Part shown: positions 35,920 to 45,240 of the stretch, one piece after another
Layout: each line of letters starts with the position of its first letter
Position numbering within the stretch: the first letter of the stretch is position 1
Assembly: GCA_963737555.1 (NCBI GenBank)
Contig: CAVTTB010000007.1
Coordinates: forward strand, 124,001 to 188,000
Direction: 5' to 3'
Length of the DNA: 64,000 nucleotides
From: JAHJQQ01 sp963737555
GTDB taxonomy: Bacteria > Pseudomonadota > Gammaproteobacteria > Thiohalobacterales > Thiohalobacteraceae
The notes under the pieces: model-generated
Seen by the model: the letters and a program-made list of their open reading frames with translations, nothing else
Databases searched by the model: none
What the model was told of the DNA's origin: nothing
Translations under genes and position numbers: made by a program

Positions 35920-37436
35920 TGTCGACTCCCGCAGCGCAATACAAGCGTCAACTGACGCTGGAACAACTGCGTTTCAGCAACAGCTTTGCGCGCTTGGCCG
36001 GGCACTTCCATTCGCGAGTACTGCCGACCCCGCTGGGCAGTCCCTATCTCGTTCATTTCAATCCGCTTGCGGCGGCGTTGATCGATCTTGATCCGGCCGA
36101 GGCCGAACGCGCCGATTTCCCGGTGATCTTCAATGGCGGCAAGCTGCTCGCCGGCAGCGAACCGCTGGCCATGCTCTATTCAGGGCACCAGTTCGGCCAC
36201 TATGTGACGCAGCTCGGTGACGGTCGCGCCATTATTCTTGCCGAGGTCATGACGACACAGGGCGAACGCTGGGAGCTGCAACTGAAAGGCGCCGGACAGA
36301 CACCGTATTCGCGCGCGGGCGATGGCCGCGCCGTGCTGCGCTCGACGATCCGTGAATACCTGTGCAGCGAGGCCATGCATGGCCTCGGCATTCCGACCAC
36401 GCGCGCATTGTGCATCGTCGGCTCCGATGAAGAGGTCTATCGCGAATCCATAGAGAGCGGCGCGATGTTGCTGCGCATGGCACCCAGTCATGTGCGCTTC
36501 GGTTCCTTTGAGGTGTTCTATTACCGCAATCAGCTCACGGAGCTGCGCACGCTGGCGGATTATGTGATCGATCATCACTACCCGGAATTCAAAGGCCAAG
36601 CTGATCGTTATCTCGCCCTGTATCGTGAGATCGTACTGCGCACGGCGCGCTTGGTCGCCGACTGGCAGCTGGTCGGATTCGCCCACGGCGTGATGAACAC
36701 CGACAATATGTCCATCCTCGGACTCACGCTCGATTATGGTCCGTTCGGTTTTCTGGACGATTACGAGCCGGGCTTTGTCTGCAACCATTCCGATCATCAG
36801 GGCCGCTACGCCTTCGATCGCCAGCCGGATGTTGCATTGTGGAATCTGAGTTGCTTAGGTCAGGCGCTGCTGCCACTGTTCGATGACAACGGCGAGGCCG
36901 CGGCGGAAATGGCGATGGCGCAGTTCGATGTCTATAAAGAGGCCTTCCGCGCGCATTACGACGCGGGTTTGCGCCGTAAACTCGGGCTGCGTGATGCACG
37001 CCCGGACGACGCGCAGCTTGCGCAACGCCTGTTGAATCAGATGGCCACCGAACGCCGTGATTACACCAACACTTGGCGGCTGCTCGGTGATTTCGCCAGC
37101 ATGGCCGCCGCCGATAATGCCCGTGTACGCGATCACTTCATAGATCGCGCCGCCTTCGCCGCCTGGGCGGATGACTATGCCGCGCGCCTGCGCAGCGAAC
37201 AGAGCAACGATGCGACACGCCGCGCACAGATGCATCAAACCAACCCCAAATACGTGCTGCGTAATTATCTGGCGCAGAACGCCATCGAGCGCGCGAACGT
37301 GCACCGCGATTATTCCGAGATCGACAGACTGCTGCGGGTGCTTGCCGACCCGTTTGCAGAACACCCCAACGACACGGATCTGGCCGAGCCACCGCCGGAT
37401 TGGGGCCGTAAACTCTCAGTCAGCTGTTCCTCGTGA
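35919..37436 (+). CDS. selO: Protein adenylyltransferase SelO (YdiU), Cys form
   Basis: 505 aa pseudokinase-fold AMPylator. SGHQFGHYVTQLGDGRAIILAEV and ELQLKGAGQTPYSRAGDGRAVLRSTIREYLCSEAMH are SelO blocks; VMNTDNMSILGLTLDYGPFGFLDDY holds the catalytic/metal Asn-Asp. Ends in CSS; in eukaryotic SelO the equivalent third-from-last residue is Sec, so this is the Cys version (Cys503). It AMPylates redox-related proteins in E. coli. Overlaps folE and the next gene by a few bases, hence one operon. Confidence 0.95.
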   Translation: MSTPAAQYKRQLTLEQLRFSNSFARLAGHFHSRVLPTPLGSPYLVHFNPLAAALIDLDPAEAERADFPVIFNGGKLLAGSEPLAMLYSGHQFGHYVTQLGDGRAIILAEVMTTQGERWELQLKGAGQTPYSRAGDGRAVLRSTIREYLCSEAMHGLGIPTTRALCIVGSDEEVYRESIESGAMLLRMAPSHVRFGSFEVFYYRNQLTELRTLADYVIDHHYPEFKGQADRYLALYREIVLRTARLVADWQLVGFAHGVMNTDNMSILGLTLDYGPFGFLDDYEPGFVCNHSDHQGRYAFDRQPDVALWNLSCLGQALLPLFDDNGEAAAEMAMAQFDVYKEAFRAHYDAGLRRKLGLRDARPDDAQLAQRLLNQMATERRDYTNTWRLLGDFASMAAADNARVRDHFIDRAAFAAWADDYAARLRSEQSNDATRRAQMHQTNPKYVLRNYLAQNAIERANVHRDYSEIDRLLRVLADPFAEHPNDTDLAEPPPDWGRKLSVSCSS

Positions 37437-38237
37437 ACCACGCACTTCCCGATCTGGATCGCTTGAGCGACATCGTGCGCCGCGCCGCGCGCGAAGAACT
37501 GCTGCCGCGCTTCACCCGTGTCACGCAGGAACACAAGGCCGACGGCAGCATCCTCACCGAAGCCGATCTCGCCATCGATGCGCGTCTGCGCGCGGAGCTG
37601 CATCAGGCGTGGCCGGACATTGCATTTCTGAGCGAGGAAATGGATGCAACCGAACAGCAGACATTACTGAACAACCCAACTCGATCACTGTGGTGTCTCG
37701 ATCCGTTGGACGGTACGAGCAATTTTGCGGCGGGGATTCCGTTCTTCGGTGTATCGTTGGCCTTGCTTTGCGACGGCCAGGTCAGAACTCGGTCTGATCT
37801 ACGATCCCATCCGTGACGAGTGCTTCACCAGCCAACGCGATACGGGGGCGTGGCTGAATGGCGAGCGCTTACAAACTGCCCCTATCACTCTACCGCTCAA
37901 GCAGTGCATTGCGCTGATCGATCTCAAACGTCTGGCACCGGCGTTACGTCAACGCTTGATCGAAACGCCGCCGTATCATTCGCAACGCAACTTCGGTTCT
38001 TGCGCGTTGGAATGGGCCTGGCTGGCCGCAGGCCGTGGCCATCTCTATCTGCATGGCGGCCAAAAGCTGTGGGACTTCGCGGCCGGGACGCGCATCTTCG
38101 CCGAGGCCGGCGGTGGAAGTTACACACTGGAGGGTGATGCGGTGTTCGTGGCGCGCCTGGAGGCACGTTCGGCGGTCGCCTCGCCAGATCCCGCCTTGGC
38201 GCAGACCTGGCTGACATGGCTACGTCAGACGACCTGA
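37433..38237 (+). CDS. Inositol-monophosphatase-family phosphatase, frameshifted
   Basis: GTG start at 37433 overlapping the selO stop. DGSILTEADLAIDARLRAEL, FLSEEMD and LWCLDPLDGTSNFAAGIPFFG give the metal-binding E..D and the DPLDGT motif; the second half (LIYDPIRDECFTSQRDTGAWLNGERL, then WDFAAGTRIFAEAGGG) is in another frame after an indel near 37788. About 268 aa. The WDFAAG element is typical of SuhB/CysQ-like phosphatases. Substrate unassigned (inositol phosphate, histidinol phosphate or nucleotide). Confidence 0.88.
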
Positions 38238-38244
38238 AGGGTGT

Positions 38245-38679
38245 TCAGTGGCCGCCGAGGACCATTGAATTCAGTGCCGGAAAATCCTTGGCGTATTTTT
38301 GGATCCACTCCCGCGCCGCCTGTTCACCGGTCAGCTGACGTCCTTCGCGCTGAAAGACTTCCCGCTTGTAGTGCTCGATATGACAGACCTGCTCCACCAT
38401 GCGCGCCCGAAATTCGTCCTGTTGCGCCAGAAACTCTACGCCAATCAAATATTGGTCGTGGACCGGCCGGCACCACGTCACTCGACAGGGCGCCTCGAAA
38501 GGCGGCTCTACGCAGGTAATCTGTACCCGGATGATCGTCTCGGGTTCGATGGCCTTGGTGACGCTGAAAGACAGCCCCCCGCAACTTACGTCATGCAGTT
38601 TGCGGGTCTCGGTCGAAGACACCGGTTCGTGCTCGACCTCGATAGGAATGTCCGATGGATGGCGTATATAACTTCGCAT
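38245..38679 (-). CDS. PilZ-domain protein
   Basis: 144 aa; the PilZ domain occupies the N-terminal half: RSYIRHPSDIPIEVE supplies the RxxxR and HDVSCGGLSF the D/NxSxxG c-di-GMP-binding motif. The C-terminal part (EQVCHIEHYKREVFQREGRQLTGEQAAREWIQKYAKDFPAL) is helical and unknown. A diffusible c-di-GMP receptor; no signalling partner adjacent. The first residues appear to begin directly at the binding loop. Confidence 0.9.
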   Translation of the reverse strand: MRSYIRHPSDIPIEVEHEPVSSTETRKLHDVSCGGLSFSVTKAIEPETIIRVQITCVEPPFEAPCRVTWCRPVHDQYLIGVEFLAQQDEFRARMVEQVCHIEHYKREVFQREGRQLTGEQAAREWIQKYAKDFPALNSMVLGGH

Positions 38680-38800
38680 ATCGACTCACCTCCGTCGCAC
38701 GCGATACAGCCCGAATTAGGCGGTTAAATTTCTGCATTTATCAGGCCACCGGCGGAACACCTGTCCCGCCCAGCCGCTGAACAACTATAGCCAAAGGTGC

Positions 38801-39085
38801 CTAGTCGGCTATCCAGCCTTGCAAGGCCTCGATCAGGCTTTGCGCCTGGTCCCGGCTGGAAATATTGAATTTGGACTTCTGCGAATACTCGCCATTGCGC
38901 TTCTGATAGCGGCGAATGGTGTAGCGGTCGGGGCCATAGTCGTTCTTGACCTTATCCCAATCCTGATAGCGGTAAATGACCGTGGACCATGCCCCTTTGG
39001 ACAAAATCTTCTTATCCAGTTCCTTTACAACCAGTATGCCGTCCTCTTCATAATTGACGGTCAATTCATTCACATCCGAAGCCAT
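38801..39085 (-). CDS. Conserved hypothetical protein, 94 aa
   Basis: Start MASDVNELTVNYEEDG at 39085. VVKELDKKILSKGAWSTVIYRYQDWDKVKNDYGPDRYTIRRYQKRNGEYSQKSKFNISS suggests a small beta-rich single-domain protein, ending with SLIEALQGWIAD. Seen as a conserved family in sulfur-oxidising gammaproteobacteria as far as I can recall, without function. Single gene. Confidence 0.7.
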   Translation of the reverse strand: MASDVNELTVNYEEDGILVVKELDKKILSKGAWSTVIYRYQDWDKVKNDYGPDRYTIRRYQKRNGEYSQKSKFNISSRDQAQSLIEALQGWIAD

Positions 39086-39130
39086 AAACTGCACATCCTT
39101 AAAGTCTGTCGCGGTACATAAGAGCGGCAT

Positions 39131-39393
39131 ACTGTGGCCCCTGGCATGTGAATCGTCAAATTCCAGCCTATGCCATAACCTCCTTAAGAGGCTTACCGCG
39201 AGGCCGATATAGATACCGTCAGGGCAACGTAAGTCCCTGAATCAAAACTGGATTATGTGCGGCAATTGGCAAAACCTTTGCGATCCACTGCCAGTTAATT
39301 GGCTGAAATACGCGGTATTCTGCTATCACGGCGAAATAGATGTTCGCCCAAGAACAACCGGACTTAATGCCCCAGGCACAGCGAGGCGCGAAT
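39131..39393. other. Intergenic region
   Basis: About 260 bases between divergent genes; the plus-strand gene may begin at 39370 instead of 39394. Nothing else supported. Confidence 0.35.
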
Positions 39394-40134
39394 ATGAGCG
39401 CGAGCATATACGACCACAAACCCCCACCCTCCACGCCAGCCCAAGGCGACGCCGGCCCGTTGGCGCAATCCGTATTCAAGGGTGAGGCGCGTCTGCGCGA
39501 ACTGGAGCATCTGGCGGATACCGCTCGCAAAGTCCGCGATCAGGCCGCGGCCGAACTGACGCGCGGCAGCGGTGCAACACACCATATCGCCCGCGACCGC
39601 ATCGGCGCTGCGGAGCGGATGCTGCGCAAATCCCAGCAGGAAATCACCGAATTGCGGGCCCAGCTGGCGATCCCAGGCAACCCCGGCGCCACGCTGGCAA
39701 GTACGATTGCGCCCCAAGATCTCGAACTGGCTATCATGCTTGGCCATACCAAAGGTCGATTCAACCAAGTCGGCGGGGAACATGCCCCGTTGGAACTGCA
39801 ACAAGAGGCTCGGCTCGGCAGCCAACGGCTTACCGGCACCACTCAGATTCGTCGACACGGCCAAGCCAACCTGGTCTCCGACACCGCCAAGGGCAAGAGT
39901 CACAAGGTGGTCAGCCTGGTACTGCTGATCGGCCTCGTGATCGGTGCACTCGGTACCGTAGCGATGCTCAATCATAAGTTCGTGGATGATGCGGCGCAGA
40001 TTGTACGCGAGGGCACCGAGCAACTGTTCAATCGCATCTACACCCTGCTGCCGACCAGCGACGCCAGCTCCCATGCCACCCGCAAAACGGCCTTCAGCAG
40101 ACCGGATAACGGGCCGCACGGAGAATCTATCTAA
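39394..40134 (+). CDS. Predicted single-pass membrane protein, 246 aa
   Basis: Start chosen at MSASIYDHK (39394). The N-terminal two thirds is hydrophilic and coiled-coil-like (RLRELEHLADTARKVRDQAAAEL, then AAERMLRKSQQEITELRAQL). Near residue 185 lies one transmembrane helix (KVVSLVLLIGLVIGALGTVAML), followed by a short C-terminal domain. So the coiled coil is probably cytoplasmic. No known family recognised; could be a cell-envelope or division-related protein. Confidence 0.6.
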   Translation: MSASIYDHKPPPSTPAQGDAGPLAQSVFKGEARLRELEHLADTARKVRDQAAAELTRGSGATHHIARDRIGAAERMLRKSQQEITELRAQLAIPGNPGATLASTIAPQDLELAIMLGHTKGRFNQVGGEHAPLELQQEARLGSQRLTGTTQIRRHGQANLVSDTAKGKSHKVVSLVLLIGLVIGALGTVAMLNHKFVDDAAQIVREGTEQLFNRIYTLLPTSDASSHATRKTAFSRPDNGPHGESI

Positions 40135-40357
40135 GTCCCTCCGCAATACCGCTGACAAACCCACTGAATTTGACCCCGATGGCGTCGCTGTCGTGGTTCC
40201 CACAGTTTATATATGCCTAAAATTCACGGTGTAACTGAGCTGACGAGTGTCGCGATTACCTGATCGCCTTGCTACACTACCTCCACTTCAGGTGTGCCAC
40301 CAGAGCACACGCATCTACTCGCAAGACACTTGAATCCAAAGCAATGAGGTATCCGCA
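40135..40357. other. Intergenic region upstream of dsrC
   Basis: About 220 bases, AT-rich near 40200-40230 and 40270. A promoter for dsrC must lie here. CCAAAGCAATGAGGTATCC just before the ATG contains GAGGT as ribosome-binding site. Confidence 0.45.
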
Positions 40358-40660
40358 ATGAGTGCACAACTATCCGTCCCTGTTGATGGCGAAGGCTTCT
40401 TAGTCGACCGTGATGACTGGTCCGAGGAAGTCGCCCGCCAACTCGCAGCCGCCGAAGACATGGAAATCACGGATGAAGTCATGAATTACATCCTGGAAGC
40501 GCGCCGTATGTATGAAGAAGACGGCGTAGTACCCCCGATTCGCAAATTTGCCAAGGCCATGAACGTCGACAGCAAGCATCTGTACGACGTGTTCATGAAG
40601 GGCCCGATGAAGTTGATCTGCAAATGGGGCGGCCTGCCCAAACCGACCGGCTGCGTCTAA
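40358..40660 (+). CDS. dsrC: DsrC/TusE-family sulfur-relay protein with both redox cysteines
   Basis: 100 aa. The C-terminal arm ICKWGGLPKPTGCV has both conserved Cys: Cys88 and the penultimate Cys99, separated by ten residues exactly as in DsrC (TusE keeps only the last one). VDGEGFLVDRDDWSEEVARQLA and PIRKFAKAMNVDSKHLYDVF fit the fold. DsrC carries sulfur as trisulfide between Cys residues in dissimilatory sulfur metabolism. No dsrAB is in the window, so the sulfur-oxidation role is inferred from the two Cys. Hairpin at 40704-40739 follows. Confidence 0.92.
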   Translation: MSAQLSVPVDGEGFLVDRDDWSEEVARQLAAAEDMEITDEVMNYILEARRMYEEDGVVPPIRKFAKAMNVDSKHLYDVFMKGPMKLICKWGGLPKPTGCV

Positions 40661-40703
40661 AACTCTGATACCGCGCGCTCGGGCAAACCCTGCGCTGGCT
40701 GAC

Positions 40704-40739
40704 TGCCAGGGGAGAGCGTTCCGACGCTCTCCCCTGGCA
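40704..40739. terminator. Long perfect hairpin between dsrC and zapE
   Basis: 16-bp perfect stem TGCCAGGGGAGAGCGT / ACGCTCTCCCCTGGCA with a TCCG loop. No T-run on either side, so a rho-independent role is uncertain; it may be a processing or RNA-stability element shared by convergent dsrC and zapE. Confidence 0.75.
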
Positions 40740-40789
40740 ACCCCTCACCGGGGTGGATGCAGCGATTGTTATACGTCCAGCACCGACAC

Positions 40790-41873
40790 TTAACGATGCG
40801 GCTTGACCAGATAGCGGTGACTGCCCATTTCCGCCAATCGGCTTACGGTGCGCGCAAAGGCGAACTGCAGATAGCGCCCGCTGTAAAGATTTTCCGGAAC
40901 ATCCTGCGCCGTTGCGACCAGTTTGACGTTATGGTCGTAGAGCGCATCGATCAGATGCATGAAACGCTTCGCCGCATCGTCCCGGCCTTCGTCCATCCGC
41001 GGTATGTCACTCAGAAAAACCGTGTGGTAACGCTGGGCAATTTCCAGATAATCGCGCGCCCACAGCGGCGCTTCACATAAATCGACGAAGCGAAACCAGA
41101 TGACATCGTCGGCCACCGCCACCACCGGTACGACACGCTGATTCAGTGTCAGCACCGGAGCCAAGACAACCTCAACCGGCGCCAAGCGACGAAAATCCCG
41201 CGTCAAAATGGCCTGCCCAGCCGCGCCATCCAATACATGATAGGTACCGCTGCGATCGAGCAGATCACAACGAAAATCAACGGGCGAATCCAGGTGTAGG
41301 ACCGCGGTGTGCGTCTTGAGCAGATCGATAGCGAAGAGGAAGCGATCCCGTTGCAGACCCTTCTAGATACAATGCATCGGGGGCGACGTTGGAGGTAGCC
41401 AGCAGGGTGATGCCGGCATCGAACAAGGCCTGCAATAGCCCCGCCAGCAGCATGGCATCGGCGATATCGTGCACGTGAAATTCATCCAGACACAGCACCC
41501 GCCATTGTTCGGCCATGCGCCGACCGACGAGGCGCAACGGATTCGGCGTATGCGGCAGAGATCTCAGCTGTGCATGCACCTCCTGCATGAACGAATGGAA
41601 ATGCACGCGGCGTTTTTGCGGGAACGGCAAGCACTCGAAAAAACTGTCGATCAGATAAGTCTTGCCACGCCCCGGACCACCCCACAGATACAGGCCACGC
41701 ACGCTTGGCCGAGGTTTATTGAGCAGGCGCGCCCACCAACTGGACGGTGCGGATGTCGCCTGCACGAGTAACCCGTAAAGATCCTGCAGGGATTCGAGCG
41801 CCTGGGACTGCGCTGCATCGGGGCGTAAAACACCCCGGGCAATATCCGCCTGATAACGCGCGCGCGGCGTCAC
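40790..41873 (-). CDS. zapE: Cell-division ATPase ZapE (AFG1-like), frameshifted
   Basis: GTG start at 41873 (TPRARYQADIARGV). Walker A GGPGRGKTYLIDSFFECLP, then RVHFHSFMQEVHAQL, Walker B VLCLDEFHVHDIADAMLL, and the C-terminal RTVSRLAEMGSHRYL. The middle (YLEGLQRDRFLFAIDLLKTHTAVL) is in a third frame; indels near 41365 and 41235 split the ~360-aa protein. ZapE interacts with FtsZ at constriction. Ends near a hairpin convergent with dsrC. Confidence 0.92.
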
Positions 41874-41891
41874 CCGTGGCGGTTTCCAGAT

Positions 41892-42359
41892 TCAATCAAG
41901 TGCGCGCACCAGTTCCAACACGGCCGGCGCATGCCCCTTGGCAGTGACGCCATACAATGCGTGGCGAATTATTCCAGCTTTGTCGATCACAAAAGTCGAA
42001 CGCACGATACCCATTTTCTTGATACCGTCCTTCTCCTTTTCCTGCCATACCCCGTAAGCTTCGCAGACCTCGCCGTCAACATCAGCGAGCAATTGCACGT
42101 TCAACCCGTGCTTGTCACGGAACGCGGCGTGGCTACCGCAGTCGTCGCGACTCACGCCGAAGACGACGCACCCTGCACGCTCGAAATCTTCGGCAAGCGT
42201 CGTGAAGTCCAACGCCTCCAGCGTGCAACCCGAGGTATCGTCCTTCGGGTAGAAGTACAACACGACGTGGTGTTTGCCCCGCTGCTTGTCGAGCGACACC
42301 GCGCGCAGATCCGCGTCGGGCAGATCAAAAGATGGCGCAGAATTTCCGGCCTGTAACAT
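41892..42359 (-). CDS. bcp: Peroxiredoxin of the Bcp/PrxQ group lacking the usual resolving Cys
   Basis: 155 aa. FDLPDADLRAVSLDKQRGKHHVVLYFYPKDDTSGCTLEALDF: Cys45 is peroxidatic, but the usual second Cys five residues later (in EAC) is Leu50. Cys at 62 and Cys at about 72 in RAGCVVFGVSRDDCGS could take part. FVIDKAGIIRHALYGVTAKGHAP is the typical ending. Reduces hydroperoxides. Divergent from trhO, and not obviously in an operon with zapE. Confidence 0.9.
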   Translation of the reverse strand: MLQAGNSAPSFDLPDADLRAVSLDKQRGKHHVVLYFYPKDDTSGCTLEALDFTTLAEDFERAGCVVFGVSRDDCGSHAAFRDKHGLNVQLLADVDGEVCEAYGVWQEKEKDGIKKMGIVRSTFVIDKAGIIRHALYGVTAKGHAPAVLELVRALD

Positions 42360-42556
42360 GCAATAACCTCCACTCACAAGCAGTTTATCCGGGCCCGCAA
42401 CACTGGCCGACCCTCTGGGCGCATTATAGGTCCCTGCCGATGGTTTCGGAACCGCGGCAGAAAATAGCGCATGTCAGCACTAAGCTGACCAGCAGGCTAC
42501 GCCTGAAGTATACTCGCGCCGACCAACTACTCCGTATTATTTACAGAAACCGCAAC

Positions 42557-43399
42557 ATGAACAGTCCTGCCATCGTCATCGCCGCACTTTATAAATTCGT
42601 TACGCTGGACGATTGCGACGCTGTGCGCGAGCGCCTTCAATCCACCTGTGCGCAATTACAACTCAAAGGCACATTGCTGCTCGCCCGGGAAGGCATCAAC
42701 GGCACCGTGGCCGGCAGCCGCACCAGCATCGATGCATTGCTCGCACTGCTGCGTGCCGACTCGCGCCTAGCCGACCTTGAACACAAGGAGTCGTTCGCGG
42801 ATACGCCCCCGTTCGAGCGCATGAAGGTGCGTGTCAAACCCGAAATTGTCACGCTCGGTGTGGCGGAGACCGATCCAACCCTGCAGGTCGGTGAATATGT
42901 CGCGCCCGCCGACTGGAATGCGCTGATCGCGGATCCCGACGTGCTGGTGCTCGATACCCGTAATGACTATGAATACGCCGTCGGCAGTTTCCGCGCCGCC
43001 ATCGATCCCGGCATCCAGAATTTCCAGGAATTCCCTGAGTACGTTCGACAGCGCCTCGGCCACAACCGCCAACGCCGCATCGCCACGTTCTGCACCGGTG
43101 GCATCCGCTGCGAAAAGGCCACCGCCTTTCTGCTCGCCGAGGGTTTCGAGCAGGTCTATCACCTCAAGGGCGGCATCCTGAAATACCTAGAACAGATCCC
43201 GCGCGAAAAAAGCCTATGGCAGGGCGAGTGCTTCGTGTTCGATGCGCGCGTGAGCATCGGCCATGGTCTGGCGCCCGGCAATTCCACGCTCTGTCGCGGC
43301 TGCGGCTGGGCAGTCAGTGCCGAGGACCGCGCGTCGCCCTATTATCACGCCAACCGCTACTGCCCGCATTGCCATCCAGAGGCCAGAACGAACGCGTGA
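42557..43399 (+). CDS. trhO: tRNA uridine(34) hydroxylase, rhodanese-type (UPF0176)
   Basis: 280 aa. N-terminal alpha/beta region (ALYKFVTLDDCDAVRERLQSTCAQLQLKGTLLLAREGINGTVAGS), rhodanese domain with TFCTGGIRCEKATAFLL (active-site Cys), and a C-terminal zinc-ribbon-like segment CRGCGW...YCPHCHPE. Start at 42557. TrhO hydroxylates U34 of tRNA with O2 in E. coli. Single gene. Confidence 0.93.
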   Translation: MNSPAIVIAALYKFVTLDDCDAVRERLQSTCAQLQLKGTLLLAREGINGTVAGSRTSIDALLALLRADSRLADLEHKESFADTPPFERMKVRVKPEIVTLGVAETDPTLQVGEYVAPADWNALIADPDVLVLDTRNDYEYAVGSFRAAIDPGIQNFQEFPEYVRQRLGHNRQRRIATFCTGGIRCEKATAFLLAEGFEQVYHLKGGILKYLEQIPREKSLWQGECFVFDARVSIGHGLAPGNSTLCRGCGWAVSAEDRASPYYHANRYCPHCHPEARTNA

Positions 43400-43495
43400 A
43401 ACCTGCTTGGACTCGCTACCGTGTCGGGCTTGTGAATCAATGCACGACACGGTAGCGATGTTTGGCTTATTCTTATGTCAGGCAAGGGGGAAAAC

Positions 43496-44908
43496 ATGCA
43501 GCTGGCGGTGCGCATTCAGGCCCATCTCGAACAACTGCGTGCGCAGTACGCGGTGATTCCGCATGCCCCGACTCAGACGCTGAGCGAAGCCGCCACGGTC
43601 ATGCACATCGATCCGAGTGACATGGCCCGCGCCGTACTGCTCCAGGACAGCCGGGGTTTGCTGCTCGCCGTGCTACCGGCCAATCATCTCATCGACTTCC
43701 AGGCGCTACGTGAACTCCTTGGCGGTGACTGCATACCCGTCGCCGCGGAACAGGCAACACAGGTATTCCCCGACTGTGAGTCAGGCTCCGTACCGCCGCT
43801 GGGCGAACCCTACGGCGTGCCGGTCGTGATCGATAAACACTTCGCCGACAGCGACCACATCCACTTTGAGGCCGGCTTTCACCACAGCCTGGTGCGCATG
43901 CGCGGCGACGAGTTCCAATCATTGCACCAGGCCAGCCTGCAAGCCGTGATCTCCCGCCCGCTGAGCGTACTGGAAAGTCGCGACATCCGTGATTTCATGT
44001 TGCCTGGCGAGTTGGGAAAGCAACACCCGCTGACTGCCCTGCGCCCGCTGGAAGACATTCGCAAACAGATCGAGGGCGTCGAGCGGCTACCGGCGATGCC
44101 TGAGATGGCGCATCGCCTGCTGCGCCTGCTCAACAACCCCAAGGCAACCATCGAAGATCTCACGAACATTATCCAGGCCGATCCCAGTCTGACGGCGCAG
44201 GTGATTCGTTATGCGCGGTCGGCATTCTTCGGCTATCGCGGCAAAGTGGAAACGCTCAACGAGGCCATCACGCGAGTGTTGGGTTTCGACACGGTGCTCA
44301 ATATGTCGCTGGGGTTGGCGGCGAGTCGAACCTTTCATAATCCCGCCGACGGCCCCCTGGGATTACAGGCCTTCTGGCGCCACGCCACCTACAGTGCCGC
44401 GCTGGCGCAGACGCTGGCCACGGCGATCGGTCCGCGCCTGCCGCTCAAACCGGGCGTGGCCTATCTGGCGGGATTGCTGCACAACTTCGGCTACCTGTTG
44501 GCGGGGCATCTGTTCCGCGCTGAATTTTTCCTGCTGAACCGGGTGGTCGCCGCCAACCCTCAGATTCCGATTCCGTTGATCGAACGTCGCGTACTCGGCA
44601 TCGAACACACGCAGATCGGCGCTTGGCTGATGTCATCCTGGAATATGCCCGAGGCCATCATTATCAGCTGCGGCGAGCACCACAATGTAGCCTATGCGGG
44701 TGATCAGGCGGACTATGTGCAATTGATGCTGTGCGTGGATCACCTGCTGCGTGCGCATCACATCGGTGACGGCGAGGAGGGCACGCCACCTACTGCCATT
44801 CTCACAGCGCTCGGGTTGGAACTCGACCAAGCCCAACATCTTACCGTCAAGCTCCTGGAGTCCACTGAAACATTTGACGCAATGGCACGCCAGCTGGCCT
44901 CGGCTTGA
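43496..44908 (+). CDS. YbaK/ProX-like deacylase domain fused to HDOD domain
   Basis: 470 aa. N-terminal part: VIPHAPTQTLSEAATVMHIDPSDMARAVLLQ and DKHFADSDHIHFEAGFHHSLVRM, the YbaK/aa-tRNA deacylase fold (about 1-155). C-terminal: RLPAMPEMAHRLLRLLNNPKATIEDLTNIIQADPSLTAQVIRYARSAFFG, the HDOD helix signature, then AYLAGLLHNFGYLLAGHLF and ISCGEHHNVAYAGDQADY with His-rich elements. The start at 43496 follows GGCAAGGGGGAAAAC. Both domains are individually known; the fusion suggests a regulator sensing amino acids. Function unknown. Confidence 0.88.
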   Translation: MQLAVRIQAHLEQLRAQYAVIPHAPTQTLSEAATVMHIDPSDMARAVLLQDSRGLLLAVLPANHLIDFQALRELLGGDCIPVAAEQATQVFPDCESGSVPPLGEPYGVPVVIDKHFADSDHIHFEAGFHHSLVRMRGDEFQSLHQASLQAVISRPLSVLESRDIRDFMLPGELGKQHPLTALRPLEDIRKQIEGVERLPAMPEMAHRLLRLLNNPKATIEDLTNIIQADPSLTAQVIRYARSAFFGYRGKVETLNEAITRVLGFDTVLNMSLGLAASRTFHNPADGPLGLQAFWRHATYSAALAQTLATAIGPRLPLKPGVAYLAGLLHNFGYLLAGHLFRAEFFLLNRVVAANPQIPIPLIERRVLGIEHTQIGAWLMSSWNMPEAIIISCGEHHNVAYAGDQADYVQLMLCVDHLLRAHHIGDGEEGTPPTAILTALGLELDQAQHLTVKLLESTETFDAMARQLASA

Positions 44909-45240
44909 TGCACCTCCAGTGAGGGCATCTTGCGCAGATCGAATTCACCCTGAGATTCATACGGCGCCGCCGCTGAATGCCCACCACCGAGAGCGTACTA
45001 GACGATAACTGACCGGCTTGGCCGCGGTCCCGCCCACCGAGTGGAGTTGCTCGAAAACGCGCTACAGATTACTGACCACATTGACGGGCAACACCGCTTC
45101 ACCGAAGCGCAGCACCGTTATCCCGCGGCAAGCAACACCCACGACATTAAACTAGCCGTAACGACTCTAGACATACGTCTTCCTTGCAGTCGCAACAGGA
45201 ACTTGTTCTGATTACACATCCTGACCTGGATGGCTCCATT
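44909..45240. other. Intergenic region upstream of Crp/Fnr regulator
   Basis: About 330 bases. An ORF frame continues upstream of 45241 to a TTG at 45184 but lacks a ribosome-binding site there. No clear FNR box was found; the regulator's own promoter must be here. Confidence 0.45.

Noticed and set aside
37430..37436. TGA-encoded selenocysteine at the end of selO
   Set aside because: The penultimate codons are ordinary Cys-Ser-Ser and TGA is followed by the next gene; no SECIS seen.
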